Positions 26,796 through 34,713 of a stretch of DNA of 64,000 nt are shown here, piece by piece. The translations under genes and the position numbers were made by a program. This DNA comes from CAZGSV01 sp964528605 (lineage in GTDB: Bacteria > Armatimonadota > Zipacnadia > CAZGSV01): assembly GCA_964528605.1 (NCBI GenBank), contig CAZGSV010000009.1, forward strand, positions 1-64,000, read 5' to 3'. The notes under the pieces were generated by a model. The model did not search any database. It was given only the letters and a program-made list of their open reading frames with translations, and was not told the DNA's origin. Position 1 is the first letter of the stretch, and the number at the start of each line of letters is the position of its first letter.

Positions 26796-27335
26796 ATGCG
26801 GTCACGGCGCAGGACGCGGAGAGTCATAGTCGGAGCGCTGGTGGCTTACGCCGCCTTCGCGGCCTGGTGGAAACTTGTTCCCCCCCCGTTTGTCCCCGGG
26901 CAGGTGCACGTGTTTGTCCGACGGGTGAGCCCAAGGGGGCTCACGCCTAGGGGAAAGGTACTGCTCCTGGCATGGCTCGCAAACGGGAGCGACCGCACGG
27001 TCGGCGATTCGGATGTGATGAATCCTTGGCATTCCTGTAAGCCCTACAACGTGCTCCTGACGGACGCGGCCGGGAGGGAGGTACACCCTAGGCCGGTCAC
27101 GGTCGTGACGCGGGCCGGGAGACCGACGGTTCAGCCGTGGGTGGCCTTTCCGCCCGGGGCCTGGGTCCGAAGTTGGTTCGTTGTTGACCTCGACGCCTAC
27201 GACACCAAGCCGGGGCAGCCGTACTGGGCTGAGCCGCGCGTGTATGTCGCGTTTAGCCCTTGGGGCAAGAGCCCGCCGCCCGGCATCGGCCCCGACTGTC
27301 GGGTGGCCACCGACCGGGTCCAGGTGAGTCCGTAG
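26796..27335 (+). CDS. Hypothetical protein with one N-terminal membrane helix
   Basis: 179 residues from ATG 26796. A strongly basic start (MRSRRRTRR) is followed by one helix (VIVGALVAYAAFAAWW) and a beta-rich domain of about 140 residues containing two cysteines (WHSCKPYN, PDCRVATD). This looks like a membrane-anchored protein with an outward-facing domain. No family is recognised. The frame is open from 26694, but the upstream part lacks the helix logic and abuts the tRNA. A weak GGAAG precedes the start. Confidence 0.5.
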   Translation: MRSRRRTRRVIVGALVAYAAFAAWWKLVPPPFVPGQVHVFVRRVSPRGLTPRGKVLLLAWLANGSDRTVGDSDVMNPWHSCKPYNVLLTDAAGREVHPRPVTVVTRAGRPTVQPWVAFPPGAWVRSWFVVDLDAYDTKPGQPYWAEPRVYVAFSPWGKSPPPGIGPDCRVATDRVQVSP

Positions 27336-27480
27336 CATGTCCAACGGAACAACAGGGCCAAGGGCGGGCTGTGCGCAGACTGCCAACCTCGCGCTCCGCA
27401 TTGACCCAGCGCCGAAGCGCTGCTAAGGTCGCCGGTCGTCGGCACCCAAGACAGCCTCAACCGACACGGAGGGTCACGCA

Positions 27481-28749
27481 ATGCTGAACCAACTGGCCGT
27501 CCTTCTGACTCTCGGCGCCGGTCCCTCGGGCCGGGTCTTCCTCTACAGCCCTCTCGACTCGGTCGAGGGCTACTCAATGGAGGAGAGCTTCCTCTCACAC
27601 TTCCGCTCCGAGAACCGGGGTATCGAGGTCGTGGAACGTCGCCTGTTGGGCGCGGAGATGGCCGAGGCCCAAGTGCAGGAAATGTACGGCGCGAGGTTCG
27701 TCTCCGCCTCCTCCGCAAGAAACCTGCCTCGCGCGCGCCAGTCCGAGGCGCACGAGTTGGCCGCGCAGCCGGGACACGCGGTTTTCACTATCACTTGGGG
27801 CAACAAGATACCCGCCTTGGTTGACGGAGGCCTAATCGCCCCGGTTGATGGCCTGCTCCCCAAGCAGTATTGGGCCGACTTCTACCCGCGAGTCCTCGAC
27901 ACGGTCACCTACCAGGGGCGCATCTGGTCACTGCCCCTGGAGGCCACACCCTACGCCCTCTTCTGCAATCTGGAGCACTTCTGCGCTGGTGGCGTTTCCC
28001 TCCCGACCACTTGGGAAGAGACCCTGGCGGCCGCGCAGGCACTCACCCGCGATACCGACGGCGACGGCACGCCCAACCTCTGGGGTTACACTCAGTGCAC
28101 CTACCAGTTCCCACTCTTGCTGTGGTGCTACGGCATCTCCATCATCCGCGAGGACGGACTGGCCGGATTCGCTGACCCGCCCGCCGTTGAAGTGTCGCGC
28201 TTGTACTGGGCCTTGAGAGAATGCTCGCCCCCCCACGTGGAGTTCGAGCGCGGCGACGTTGCCATGAAACTCAGCACCTACGACGACATCAACCGCTATC
28301 ATCATCTGGACTATGCCGTCATCCCTCTGCCGCACGGCACCTGCCGGGCCAACAGCCTCGGGGCCTCGGGCTCCACGATGGGTATGGTGCTCTTGAACGG
28401 CAGCGACCCCGAGATCGCCGGCCGCTTCCTCGCCTTCTGGGCCCGCCCGGACATCTACCTCAGATGGTGTGTGTGGACGCACGCTGTCGCCCTGCGCAAG
28501 TCCGTGCGCGACAGCGCCGCCTATCAGCGCTTCCTCCTGCGCGTACCTGAGATGCGAGCCTTCGACGGGGATCTGGAGTGCTCAGTGCCCCGGCCCGTGA
28601 TCCCCGAATACGACGCCATACACGAGGTAATTGCCGGCTACACTAGATGGGTCAACGTACAGCCCGTCGAGCCCTCCCTCCAGGAGTTGCAGGCCAGGCT
28701 CGATGAAGCCGCGGCCCAGGCCAACGCCCTTCTCACGGCAAGTCGCTAG
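27481..28749 (+). CDS. Extracellular solute-binding protein, paralogue 3
   Basis: 422 residues, co-linear with the proteins at 23513 and 24798 (FLYSPLDSVEGYS; PTTWEETLAAAQALTRDTDG; GYTQCTYQFPLLLW). It carries an extra segment of about 25 residues after VVERRLL (res. about 58-85). The N-terminal hydrophobic stretch MLNQLAVLLTLGAG is short for a signal peptide; a GGAGGG seven bases before ATG 27481 nonetheless supports this start. No transport partner genes are near. It probably arose by duplication with later separation by the tRNA cluster. Confidence 0.8.
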   Translation: MLNQLAVLLTLGAGPSGRVFLYSPLDSVEGYSMEESFLSHFRSENRGIEVVERRLLGAEMAEAQVQEMYGARFVSASSARNLPRARQSEAHELAAQPGHAVFTITWGNKIPALVDGGLIAPVDGLLPKQYWADFYPRVLDTVTYQGRIWSLPLEATPYALFCNLEHFCAGGVSLPTTWEETLAAAQALTRDTDGDGTPNLWGYTQCTYQFPLLLWCYGISIIREDGLAGFADPPAVEVSRLYWALRECSPPHVEFERGDVAMKLSTYDDINRYHHLDYAVIPLPHGTCRANSLGASGSTMGMVLLNGSDPEIAGRFLAFWARPDIYLRWCVWTHAVALRKSVRDSAAYQRFLLRVPEMRAFDGDLECSVPRPVIPEYDAIHEVIAGYTRWVNVQPVEPSLQELQARLDEAAAQANALLTASR

Positions 28750-29202
28750 GAGAGTACCTCGGCCCCCTCTACGGGCCGCCGTGGAGCCTCTTGGGCAGCC
28801 AGGATCCCCTCGACGCCCGAAGAGAACTCGAGCACCCCTGCTAAGCGACTTTTCGGCCGGCTCACCGCCTGCGGTGGTGGTGCCTCATCGTCTACGGCAC
28901 CCTAGTCCTGTCCGATGCTGTCCTTCTGTGTCCAACCCCCTCATGCCAGGACGCTCTCCCCACGCGGGAAGGCCCAGGTCTCCCTCGGGTGGTGAGTCTG
29001 CCTCACCAGCACGCGCCGCCTGTCGGCCAGGGTTGCGCAGTGCGGCACTCCGTGGTAAAGTGCGCCGGCACAAGTAACAACAGCAACGGGTCATCAGCAG
29101 TGCCTGTCAGTCGTCGCCAGGAACGGCCTTGCAGTCCAGAGGCGTCGCGCCAGTTGGGCGGCGGCCCTACCTACTGTGCCTTGACGAAGGGGCGGTCTTG
29201 AC
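28750..29202. other. Intergenic stretch without a supported gene
   Basis: About 450 bases between the third binding protein and the FGE-BNR gene. Short overlapping frames exist on both strands, but none shows a ribosome site plus recognisable protein. No tRNA, strong hairpin terminator or repeat was seen. Confidence 0.5.
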
Positions 29203-31218
29203 GTGAGTGCGTTTGTTGCCGGCCAAATCATCTTCGCGGCCACCATAGCGGGGCAGCCAAGCGGCATCCCCCCGGGTGACACGCTCAGCAATTCCCTTGG
29301 CATGGAGTTCGTGCGTGTTGAGCCCGACGAGTTTCTGATGGGATGCGACGATGAGCCGTTGCCCGAGGGGCTGGGCAACGTCGCTTACCTGCCCCACGGG
29401 GACTTCGACGAGCACCCCCGGCACCGCGTGCGAATCACCCAGCCCTTCTTCATGGCCGTCTGTGAGGTCACCAACGCCCAGTACGAACAGTTCGATCCCG
29501 AACACCGCAAGTTGCGCGGCAAGATGGGCTTCTCCAAAAACGACGACGAGGCCGTGGTATTCGTCAGTTGGCACGACGCCGTGCGCTTCTGCGACTGGCT
29601 GTCAAAGAAGGAGGGCCTGCCTTATCGCCTGCCAACCGAAGCCCAATGGGAGTACGCTTGCCGGGCCGGGACCAACACCCTTTTCAACACCGGCGACTCC
29701 TTGCCGGAGATCTACCACAAGGTGCAGGGGGAGTGCTGGTATCCCGACCCGGACCCGCGCGACCCCGGCGTGCTCTCCACATCGCATGTAGGACACACGC
29801 CCCCTAACGCGTGGGGCCTGCACGACATGCACGGCAACGTGGAGGAGTGGTGCTACGACTGGTACGGGCCGTACGAGCCGGGCGAACAGGCGGATCCGCT
29901 CGGTCGGGCCGACGGAAAGTTCAAGGTCACTCGAGGCGGCAGCCACTCAACCTTCATCTACTACCTCCGCTCTGCCAACCGCTCCAGCGCGCTACCTGAC
30001 GACCGTACCTGGCTCATCGGCTTCCGCCTGGTTCTCGCGCCACTGCCCATCAGCAAGCCCTTCCCGCCTGCTCCGCCTACACTGTGCATGCAAGGCGTCA
30101 AGCAGGGCGTCCCGCCTGATGTCACAAAAGGCCCGGACCCCGCGCAGCCCTACTTCAAAGGACCACGCGTATACGTGAAGATCCCCCCGGACGCGAACGG
30201 GCCCCTGTTCGCGCGCCACAACCACGTTCCCAGCATTGTCGAGTGCCCCAACGGCGACTTGCTCGCCGTGTGGTACACTTGTGTGCGTGAGCCCGGACGT
30301 GAGGTGGCGCTCGCAGCCAGCCGCCTCCGCTTCGGGGAGGATGAGTGGGAACCCGCTTCCCTCTTCTGGGACGCTGCCGACCGCACCGAAGGGGCTAACG
30401 CCCTCTGGTTCGACGGCGACAAGACTATCTACAACTTCATCGGCTTCTCCGTCGCCGCGACCTGGGGCAACCTCGCCGTCGCGATGCAGACCTCCACCGA
30501 TAGCGGCGCTACCTGGTCCCGCGACCGCATCATCTTGCCCGAGCACGGCCTCCGCCAGATACCGATCCCATCCGTGATCCGCACGCGCGCCGGGCAGATC
30601 ATCTTGCCCTGTGATGCGGACACCGGTGAGGGCGGCACCGCTCTCTTCCTCAGCCCGGACAATGGCAACACCTGGTGCGATCCTGGGGGGACCGCTGCCG
30701 GCATTCACGCGGGGCTCGTGGAACTCAACGACGGCCGACTGATGACTCTCGGCCGCGGCAACAACATTGACGGCATGATGCCCATGAGCCTCTCGGATGA
30801 CATGGGGAAAACCTGGGTCTACCGTGCCAGCCCCTTCCCTCCCATCGGCGGCGGTCAGCGTCTCGCGCTAGTCAGGTTGCAGGAAGGCCCCCTCTTCTTC
30901 GCCTCCTTCGCCAAGGAGATGCCTCTGCCCGATGGAGCCGGGGCACAGCGGCAGGTGTCCGGTCTCTTCGCCGCGGTCTCCTGCGACGATGGAGAGACCT
31001 GGCCCCTCCTGCGTGTGCTCAGCGACGGGCCTGACCGCGGGCTCGAAACATTGGACGGCAGACCGTTTATGATGACTGCCGCGAGCGCGGAGCCCGCGGG
31101 GTACCTTACCGCCATCCAGGCGCGCAACGGGGTCGTCCACCTCATCAGCAGCCGCCAGCACTACGTTTTCAACCTCGCCTGGCTCGTCCGGACACCGACT
31201 CCGCAAAAGCAGGACTAG
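29203..31218 (+). CDS. FGE/SUMF1-fold domain fused to BNR/sialidase propeller
   Basis: 671 residues. Residues about 29-285 are a formylglycine-generating-enzyme fold (NSLGMEFVRVEPDEFLMG; AVCEVTNAQYEQF; RLPTEAQWEYACRAGT; GLHDMHGNVEEWCYDWYG; VTRGGSHSTF). The catalytic cysteine pair of true FGE is absent: the segment that normally reads CRSAxR is YLRSANR. Residues about 335-665 are a BNR propeller with Asp boxes STDSGATWS, SPDNGNTWC, SDDMGKTWV and SCDDGETWP. Start is GTG 29203 with GAAGGGG upstream; a secretion signal is not convincing. A glycan-binding or -processing role is likely; the domain pairing is unusual. Confidence 0.78.
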   Translation: MSAFVAGQIIFAATIAGQPSGIPPGDTLSNSLGMEFVRVEPDEFLMGCDDEPLPEGLGNVAYLPHGDFDEHPRHRVRITQPFFMAVCEVTNAQYEQFDPEHRKLRGKMGFSKNDDEAVVFVSWHDAVRFCDWLSKKEGLPYRLPTEAQWEYACRAGTNTLFNTGDSLPEIYHKVQGECWYPDPDPRDPGVLSTSHVGHTPPNAWGLHDMHGNVEEWCYDWYGPYEPGEQADPLGRADGKFKVTRGGSHSTFIYYLRSANRSSALPDDRTWLIGFRLVLAPLPISKPFPPAPPTLCMQGVKQGVPPDVTKGPDPAQPYFKGPRVYVKIPPDANGPLFARHNHVPSIVECPNGDLLAVWYTCVREPGREVALAASRLRFGEDEWEPASLFWDAADRTEGANALWFDGDKTIYNFIGFSVAATWGNLAVAMQTSTDSGATWSRDRIILPEHGLRQIPIPSVIRTRAGQIILPCDADTGEGGTALFLSPDNGNTWCDPGGTAAGIHAGLVELNDGRLMTLGRGNNIDGMMPMSLSDDMGKTWVYRASPFPPIGGGQRLALVRLQEGPLFFASFAKEMPLPDGAGAQRQVSGLFAAVSCDDGETWPLLRVLSDGPDRGLETLDGRPFMMTAASAEPAGYLTAIQARNGVVHLISSRQHYVFNLAWLVRTPTPQKQD

Positions 31219-31439
31219 TGCAGTCGTGCTGCCAAGCCGCGGTGCCAACTGCGCTGCGCGAAGAGGCCCGGTCCCTACGGAAATCCAAGGGCCGTATGGG
31301 CGGCTCCCGTGAGGGGCTTCGCCACGACGGGGACGACCGGGGGCGGCAGCTACTCGAGGCGGGTACGCCGCCCGTGGCTCAGGCGGTCGGGCTTGGCGCA
31401 GCCATTGACTACTTGCAGGGGTTGGGGATGGACCGCGTG

Positions 31440-31853
31440 TGTAGCCATTGGCGCGCCACAGCCAACGCCTACGACATCGGGTATACTTACGACGGCGTTG
31501 GCAACCGGGTGACGAAGATGAGCGGAGGCGTCGTTACCACCTACACCTGCGAGGCAGGCGACAAGATGCTCCGCTTCGAGGACAACATCGGTATCACCAC
31601 GCTTACCTACGACCTGAACGGGAATCAGACGGTGAAGGTCGCGCCCAATATGGCGGTCACCACCTACTCGTACAACTACGAGAGCAAGATGACCGGGGCG
31701 ATCTTCCCCGACAGCAGCCTGAACACTTTCGTCTACGACGGAGAGGGCAAGAGGTTGGAGAAGAGGGATTCGGCGGGGACGCTGAGGTTCGTCTATGACG
31801 AGCAGGGGCCGACGGGGTTGTATCACTTGGTCGCCGAGATTGGGTCAGGATAG
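31440..31853 (+). pseudogene. RHS/YD-repeat protein remnant
   Basis: The frame holds four to five YD repeats: GYTYDGVGNRVTKM, TLTYDLNGNQTVKV, TYSYNYESKMTGA, FVYDGEGKRLEKRD and FVYDEQGPTGLYH. Intact RHS proteins have many more repeats, a core domain and a variable toxin tip, none of which is present. The preceding part of the open frame (31218-31440) is not repeat-like and has no good start. It therefore reads as the surviving 3' scrap of a larger gene. Confidence 0.7.
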
Positions 31854-31866
31854 CGGAGGGTTGAGT

Positions 31867-32376
31867 ATGTGGCGTGCAGCGGCGTTCTTGGTCTGCCTGG
31901 CGGCGGTAGTGACGTGCGGCTGCCGATCGAGAGGCGCGGGGCACGGCGCGAGGCCGACCACCCAACCTACGCCTGTCGCGGGTGGGGCTCGGGGCACTGT
32001 CTTTTTCGCCCAGTATCTCTTCCTATTGCTGTTTGGTCTCGTCTAGGTCAACTTCGGCTACGTGCGAGCGCGTGTGGGCGACAACATCACCCTGTTCTAT
32101 CTCCTCGATGGATTGGCCATCTGCTACCTTCTCCTCCGAGCATTCCTGGTGCTCGCCAAGAGAGTCTCCGCCAAATGGCAGTACCTGTGGCTGGCACTAG
32201 GCCTCGCCATCATCACTGCCGCGGTTGGCCTGACCGGCGGTATTCGCAGCGAGGCCGAGTCGAAGGTGGCTCGTCGGCCCGGATTGACTGACATCGCCGG
32301 TTTCAGTAGGCCTTCAACACACGAATGCGGGGCCCTCTACCTCGTGGCATGCTTCGGTTCGGGGCCCCCTGGTTGA
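31867..32376 (+). pseudogene. Putative lipoprotein/membrane protein gene interrupted by in-frame TAG
   Basis: ATG 31867 has GGAGG five bases upstream and encodes a signal sequence with a lipobox-like end (MWRAAAFLVCLAAVVTCGC). The frame meets TAG at 32044-32046 after GTVFFAQYLFLLLFGLV. It then stays open in the same frame to 32376 with two further hydrophobic helices (NITLFYLLDGLAICYLLLRA and YLWLALGLAIITAAVGLTGG). Joined, it would be one protein of about 169 residues. A recent nonsense mutation is the simplest reading; read-through cannot be excluded. No family is recognised. Confidence 0.5.
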
Positions 32377-32389
32377 CACACCAAACCAC

Positions 32390-32418
32390 TTGGCACGGAT
32401 CGGTTCATCCCCTAAAAT
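32390..32418 (+). promoter_or_regulatory. Promoter of tRNA-Cys
   Basis: TTGGCA (32390-32395), 17 bases, TAAAAT (32413-32418). The tRNA begins 11 bases later. Confidence 0.65.
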
Positions 32419-32429
32419 GGTGCTGCTGA

Positions 32430-32504
<75 letters not shown>

Positions 32505-32594
32505 TGCACTCACACAGCCTCTCTCTCGTGCCCCCGTCGTCAGACATTTAGGAGCCACGTTGTCCGTCACCGGCGGCAGCAGCGCTTGCGCGCC

Positions 32595-32782
32595 GTAGGC
32601 GGGTCTGCCCGCCTCGGCAGGGCGCCGACTAGGCGCGTAGGGGCGACCCCCCGTGGTCGCCTGCGCGCTGGAGCCCCGCCACCGGCGGGGCGACGTAGGG
32701 GCCGATTCTTAATCGGCCCGCGATGCCGCCAGGCATCGAGTAGGGGCGGGCTAGCGTGTGGGTCTATCCGCCGAAGGCGGAT
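32595..32782. repeat. Array of GTAGG-led palindromic elements
   Basis: Six hairpins follow one another: GGCGGG/CCCGCC (32598-32613), GGCGACC/GGTCGCC (32642-32661), GCCCCGCC/GGCGGGGC (32673-32691), GGGCCGATT/AATCGGCCC (32699-32719), CGATGCC/GGCATCG (32721-32738) and ATCCGCC/GGCGGAT (32766-32782). Several are preceded by GTAGG or GTAGGGG. The stems differ in sequence, so it is the layout rather than the sequence that repeats. Confidence 0.75.
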
Positions 32783-32804
32783 TCAAATCCCACCTCCGGC
32801 GCCA
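32761..32804 (+). repeat. tRNA-like 3' end, copy 1
   Basis: A hairpin TCCGCC-GAA-GGCGGA followed by TTCAAATCCCACCTCCGGCGCCA, of which the last part closely matches the T-loop, acceptor and CCA of the tRNA-Leu at 33184. A second copy lies at 33327. Confidence 0.6.
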
Positions 32805-32806
32805 AC

Positions 32807-33127
32807 ATGGGCATGGCGGTCAACCGCCGGTTCGTGTACGTCCTCTGGAGTGAATCCACGGGACGCCTGTACATCGGTATGACAGACCGCCTCCGGCACC
32901 GCATCCGCGAACACAACGCTGGCAAGGTGCGATCCACCCGTCCGCTCCGACCACTCGAACTCGTTCACCGCGAGCGCGTGGCCGACCGCGCTGCGGCGGC
33001 CGCCCGAGAACGTTGGCTCAAGAGCGGGGTCGGGCGAGAATGGCTCCACGCAGCGCTAGCCAGGGGCCCCGCGCCAGACGAGGCGGAGCCCGACGGTCCA
33101 GGCCGCCGGGAGCCTCCGCTCCAATAG
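32807..33127 (+). CDS. GIY-YIG domain nuclease, small
   Basis: 106 residues. The GIY-YIG core is seen as FVYVLWSESTGRLYIGMTD (the YVL...YIG pair) with the following RLRHRIREHNAGKVRSTR that carries the conserved Arg and His, then the Glu region. Stand-alone proteins of this type (UPF0213/YhbQ-like) are putative DNA endonucleases, and related domains occur in homing endonucleases. ATG 32807 or 32813 can start it. The gene sits between two tRNA-like 3' ends (32761-32804 and 33327-33367), which hints at past mobility. Confidence 0.8.
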   Translation: MGMAVNRRFVYVLWSESTGRLYIGMTDRLRHRIREHNAGKVRSTRPLRPLELVHRERVADRAAAAARERWLKSGVGREWLHAALARGPAPDEAEPDGPGRREPPLQ

Positions 33128-33145
33128 GAACCGCTCAGCGCTCGC

Positions 33146-33175
33146 TTCCGACCATGCGGTGTGCTCTGCTACACT
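33146..33175 (+). promoter_or_regulatory. Possible promoter of tRNA-Leu(UAA)
   Basis: Weak TTCCGA (33146-33151), 18 bases, TACACT (33170-33175); the tRNA starts eight bases later. Confidence 0.35.
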
Positions 33176-33183
33176 ATCGCCAG

Positions 33184-33270
33184 GCCGGAGTGGCGTAATC
33201 GGCAGACGCAGAGGACTTAAAATCCTCCGCTCGCGAGGGCATGTGGGTTCGAGTCCCACCTCCGGCACCA
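33184..33270 (+). tRNA. tRNA-Leu(UAA)
   Basis: Acceptor GCCGGAG pairs with CTCCGGC, discriminator A, encoded CCA. Anticodon stem GAGGA/TCCTC with loop CTTAAAA gives anticodon TAA. A long variable arm (GCTCGCGAGGGC) marks a class II tRNA. Confidence 0.95.
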
Positions 33271-33298
33271 CCCCCCCTGCGTCACTCGGCCCGCAACA

Positions 33299-33367
33299 GC
33301 CCGCCGTTAGCGGGCAAGCCTGTGGGCTTGTCCGCCGAAGGCGGATTCGAGTCCCGCCTCCCGCACC
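33299..33367 (+). repeat. Three hairpins and tRNA-like 3' end, copy 2
   Basis: Hairpins GCCCGC/GCGGGC (33299-33315), AAGCC/GGCTT (33316-33329) and TCCGCC/GGCGGA (33331-33345) lead into TTCGAGTCCCGCCTCCCGCACCA, a tRNA T-loop/acceptor/CCA end without any tRNA body. The last hairpin and the tail repeat the element at 32761. Confidence 0.65.
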
Positions 33368-33450
33368 AGCCACCATCAGGCCCCCCCCGACAGCCACCGG
33401 GGCCCCAGCGTGTCCGGTCCACTCAGCAGCACGACGCCGCGCACGAAGTC

Positions 33451-34713
33451 TCATGGCGCCTTCGGCAGGAACGGCTCCGTGACGATCTTGAGGTACCTTG
33501 CCGGCTTCGCCGACATGATCGCCTTCTTGTTCAACTGCAAAACCCACAGCCCGCCCGGCCGCCTGTGTCGGTCGAAGGCCACTCTTGTGCCATCCGGCGA
33601 GACCGCATACCAGCCGATGTCGCCCCAGTCGGTTATCCGCAGCCACCCTCCGTCTGTCATCCGCAAAGCCCAGAGGTCATCCCGGAACGGCGAAGAGGCG
33701 CTCGGTCCCGGACGCGAGCGCTGTGTGATGACGAGCCCGCCCTCCAAGGCCAGGGCCGCTTCGAGCAAGACAGCGGCCCCGCAATCGGCCCCGCGAGCCT
33801 CATTGCGTTGCACGTCCACGACTCCGAGCCGACGCGTATGTGCCCCCGACCCGTGCAGCACCAACTCATTGATGGGCACCAGCCCGTTCAGTGAATGACA
33901 CAACCCGTGCGGCAACACGTGGTCCCGCGCAAGCAACCTTCTGGCAGGCGCTGAAGGGGGCGAGACCAAGAACAGCCCTTCCTCTCGCCGGCTGCCGGAA
34001 CACTCCACCCCACCCACAAGCAGTTCTCCAGAGGGCAGCCACGCCAGCCCCCAGACGAACCCACGAAAGACGACGTCTCGATAGGCTCCGCCCTTGTCGT
34101 ACAGGTCCAACTGGTTGCGGGCCGTGTCATACAACGCGAAGCCCGACCGGTCCGGGGAGGCGACCGCCCCCCACAAGGAACCCGCCGCCAACAGCGCCGT
34201 GCATCGCCCGTTCCCAACCTCGCACCGGAACACAATGCTGTCTCCCGCTCCCCTCCCCCTCAACGGGGCGACCAGGACCGCATCACCGGCCGGCGTCCAG
34301 GAGCAGTGAAGCCCCGGCCAGTATGCCGTGTTGACCGGCGCCTCGAAGCGGCGAACGAGCGCGCCGTCGCTCGTCCGTGTCACCAGGAGTTCTCCCGCCA
34401 CCAAGCGCCCCAGCCGGAACACCGCAGGCGGCTGGCCGGGTATACCGGGCAACCTGGCGGCCTGCAGGACTTCGCTCCGCCCGGCGGCGAGCCAGTGAAC
34501 GGCCACCAGTTTCCCATCCGGCGACCAGGCCATCGGCGACACGTATGAGCCCTCGAGAATCTGCACCGCCCGCCCCCCCGGCTGCCTCTGCTGCACCAGC
34601 CGCCCCGGCCTCCGCGGCGGCCGATTCACATACGCCCATGCAAGCCACAGGGCACCAACCAGAGCCGCAACTGCCACCAGCGCCACCCAGCCCCGGCTCA
34701 CACGTCTCCTCAC
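33451..34713 (-). CDS. Membrane-anchored beta-propeller (PD40-like), downstream paralogue
   Basis: 420 residues from GTG 34713, which overlaps the stop of the upstream gene as GTGA and has GGAGG eight bases ahead (the frame opens at 34749). One N-terminal helix (WVALVAVAALVGALWLAWAY) anchors a domain of PD40/WD40-like strands: SPMAWSPDGKLVAVHWL, WTPAGDAVLVAP, WLPSGELLVGG, YAVSPDGTRVAFDR. It shares layout and phrases such as RFEAPVNTAYWP with the gene just upstream, so the two arose by duplication. Such domains bind ligands or partners; no enzymatic motif is visible. Confidence 0.65.
   Translation of the reverse strand: MRRRVSRGWVALVAVAALVGALWLAWAYVNRPPRRPGRLVQQRQPGGRAVQILEGSYVSPMAWSPDGKLVAVHWLAAGRSEVLQAARLPGIPGQPPAVFRLGRLVAGELLVTRTSDGALVRRFEAPVNTAYWPGLHCSWTPAGDAVLVAPLRGRGAGDSIVFRCEVGNGRCTALLAAGSLWGAVASPDRSGFALYDTARNQLDLYDKGGAYRDVVFRGFVWGLAWLPSGELLVGGVECSGSRREEGLFLVSPPSAPARRLLARDHVLPHGLCHSLNGLVPINELVLHGSGAHTRRLGVVDVQRNEARGADCGAAVLLEAALALEGGLVITQRSRPGPSASSPFRDDLWALRMTDGGWLRITDWGDIGWYAVSPDGTRVAFDRHRRPGGLWVLQLNKKAIMSAKPARYLKIVTEPFLPKAP

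Noticed and set aside
32595..33367. CRISPR array
   Set aside because: The hairpins differ in sequence and spacing; there are no identical repeats with uniform spacers and no cas genes.
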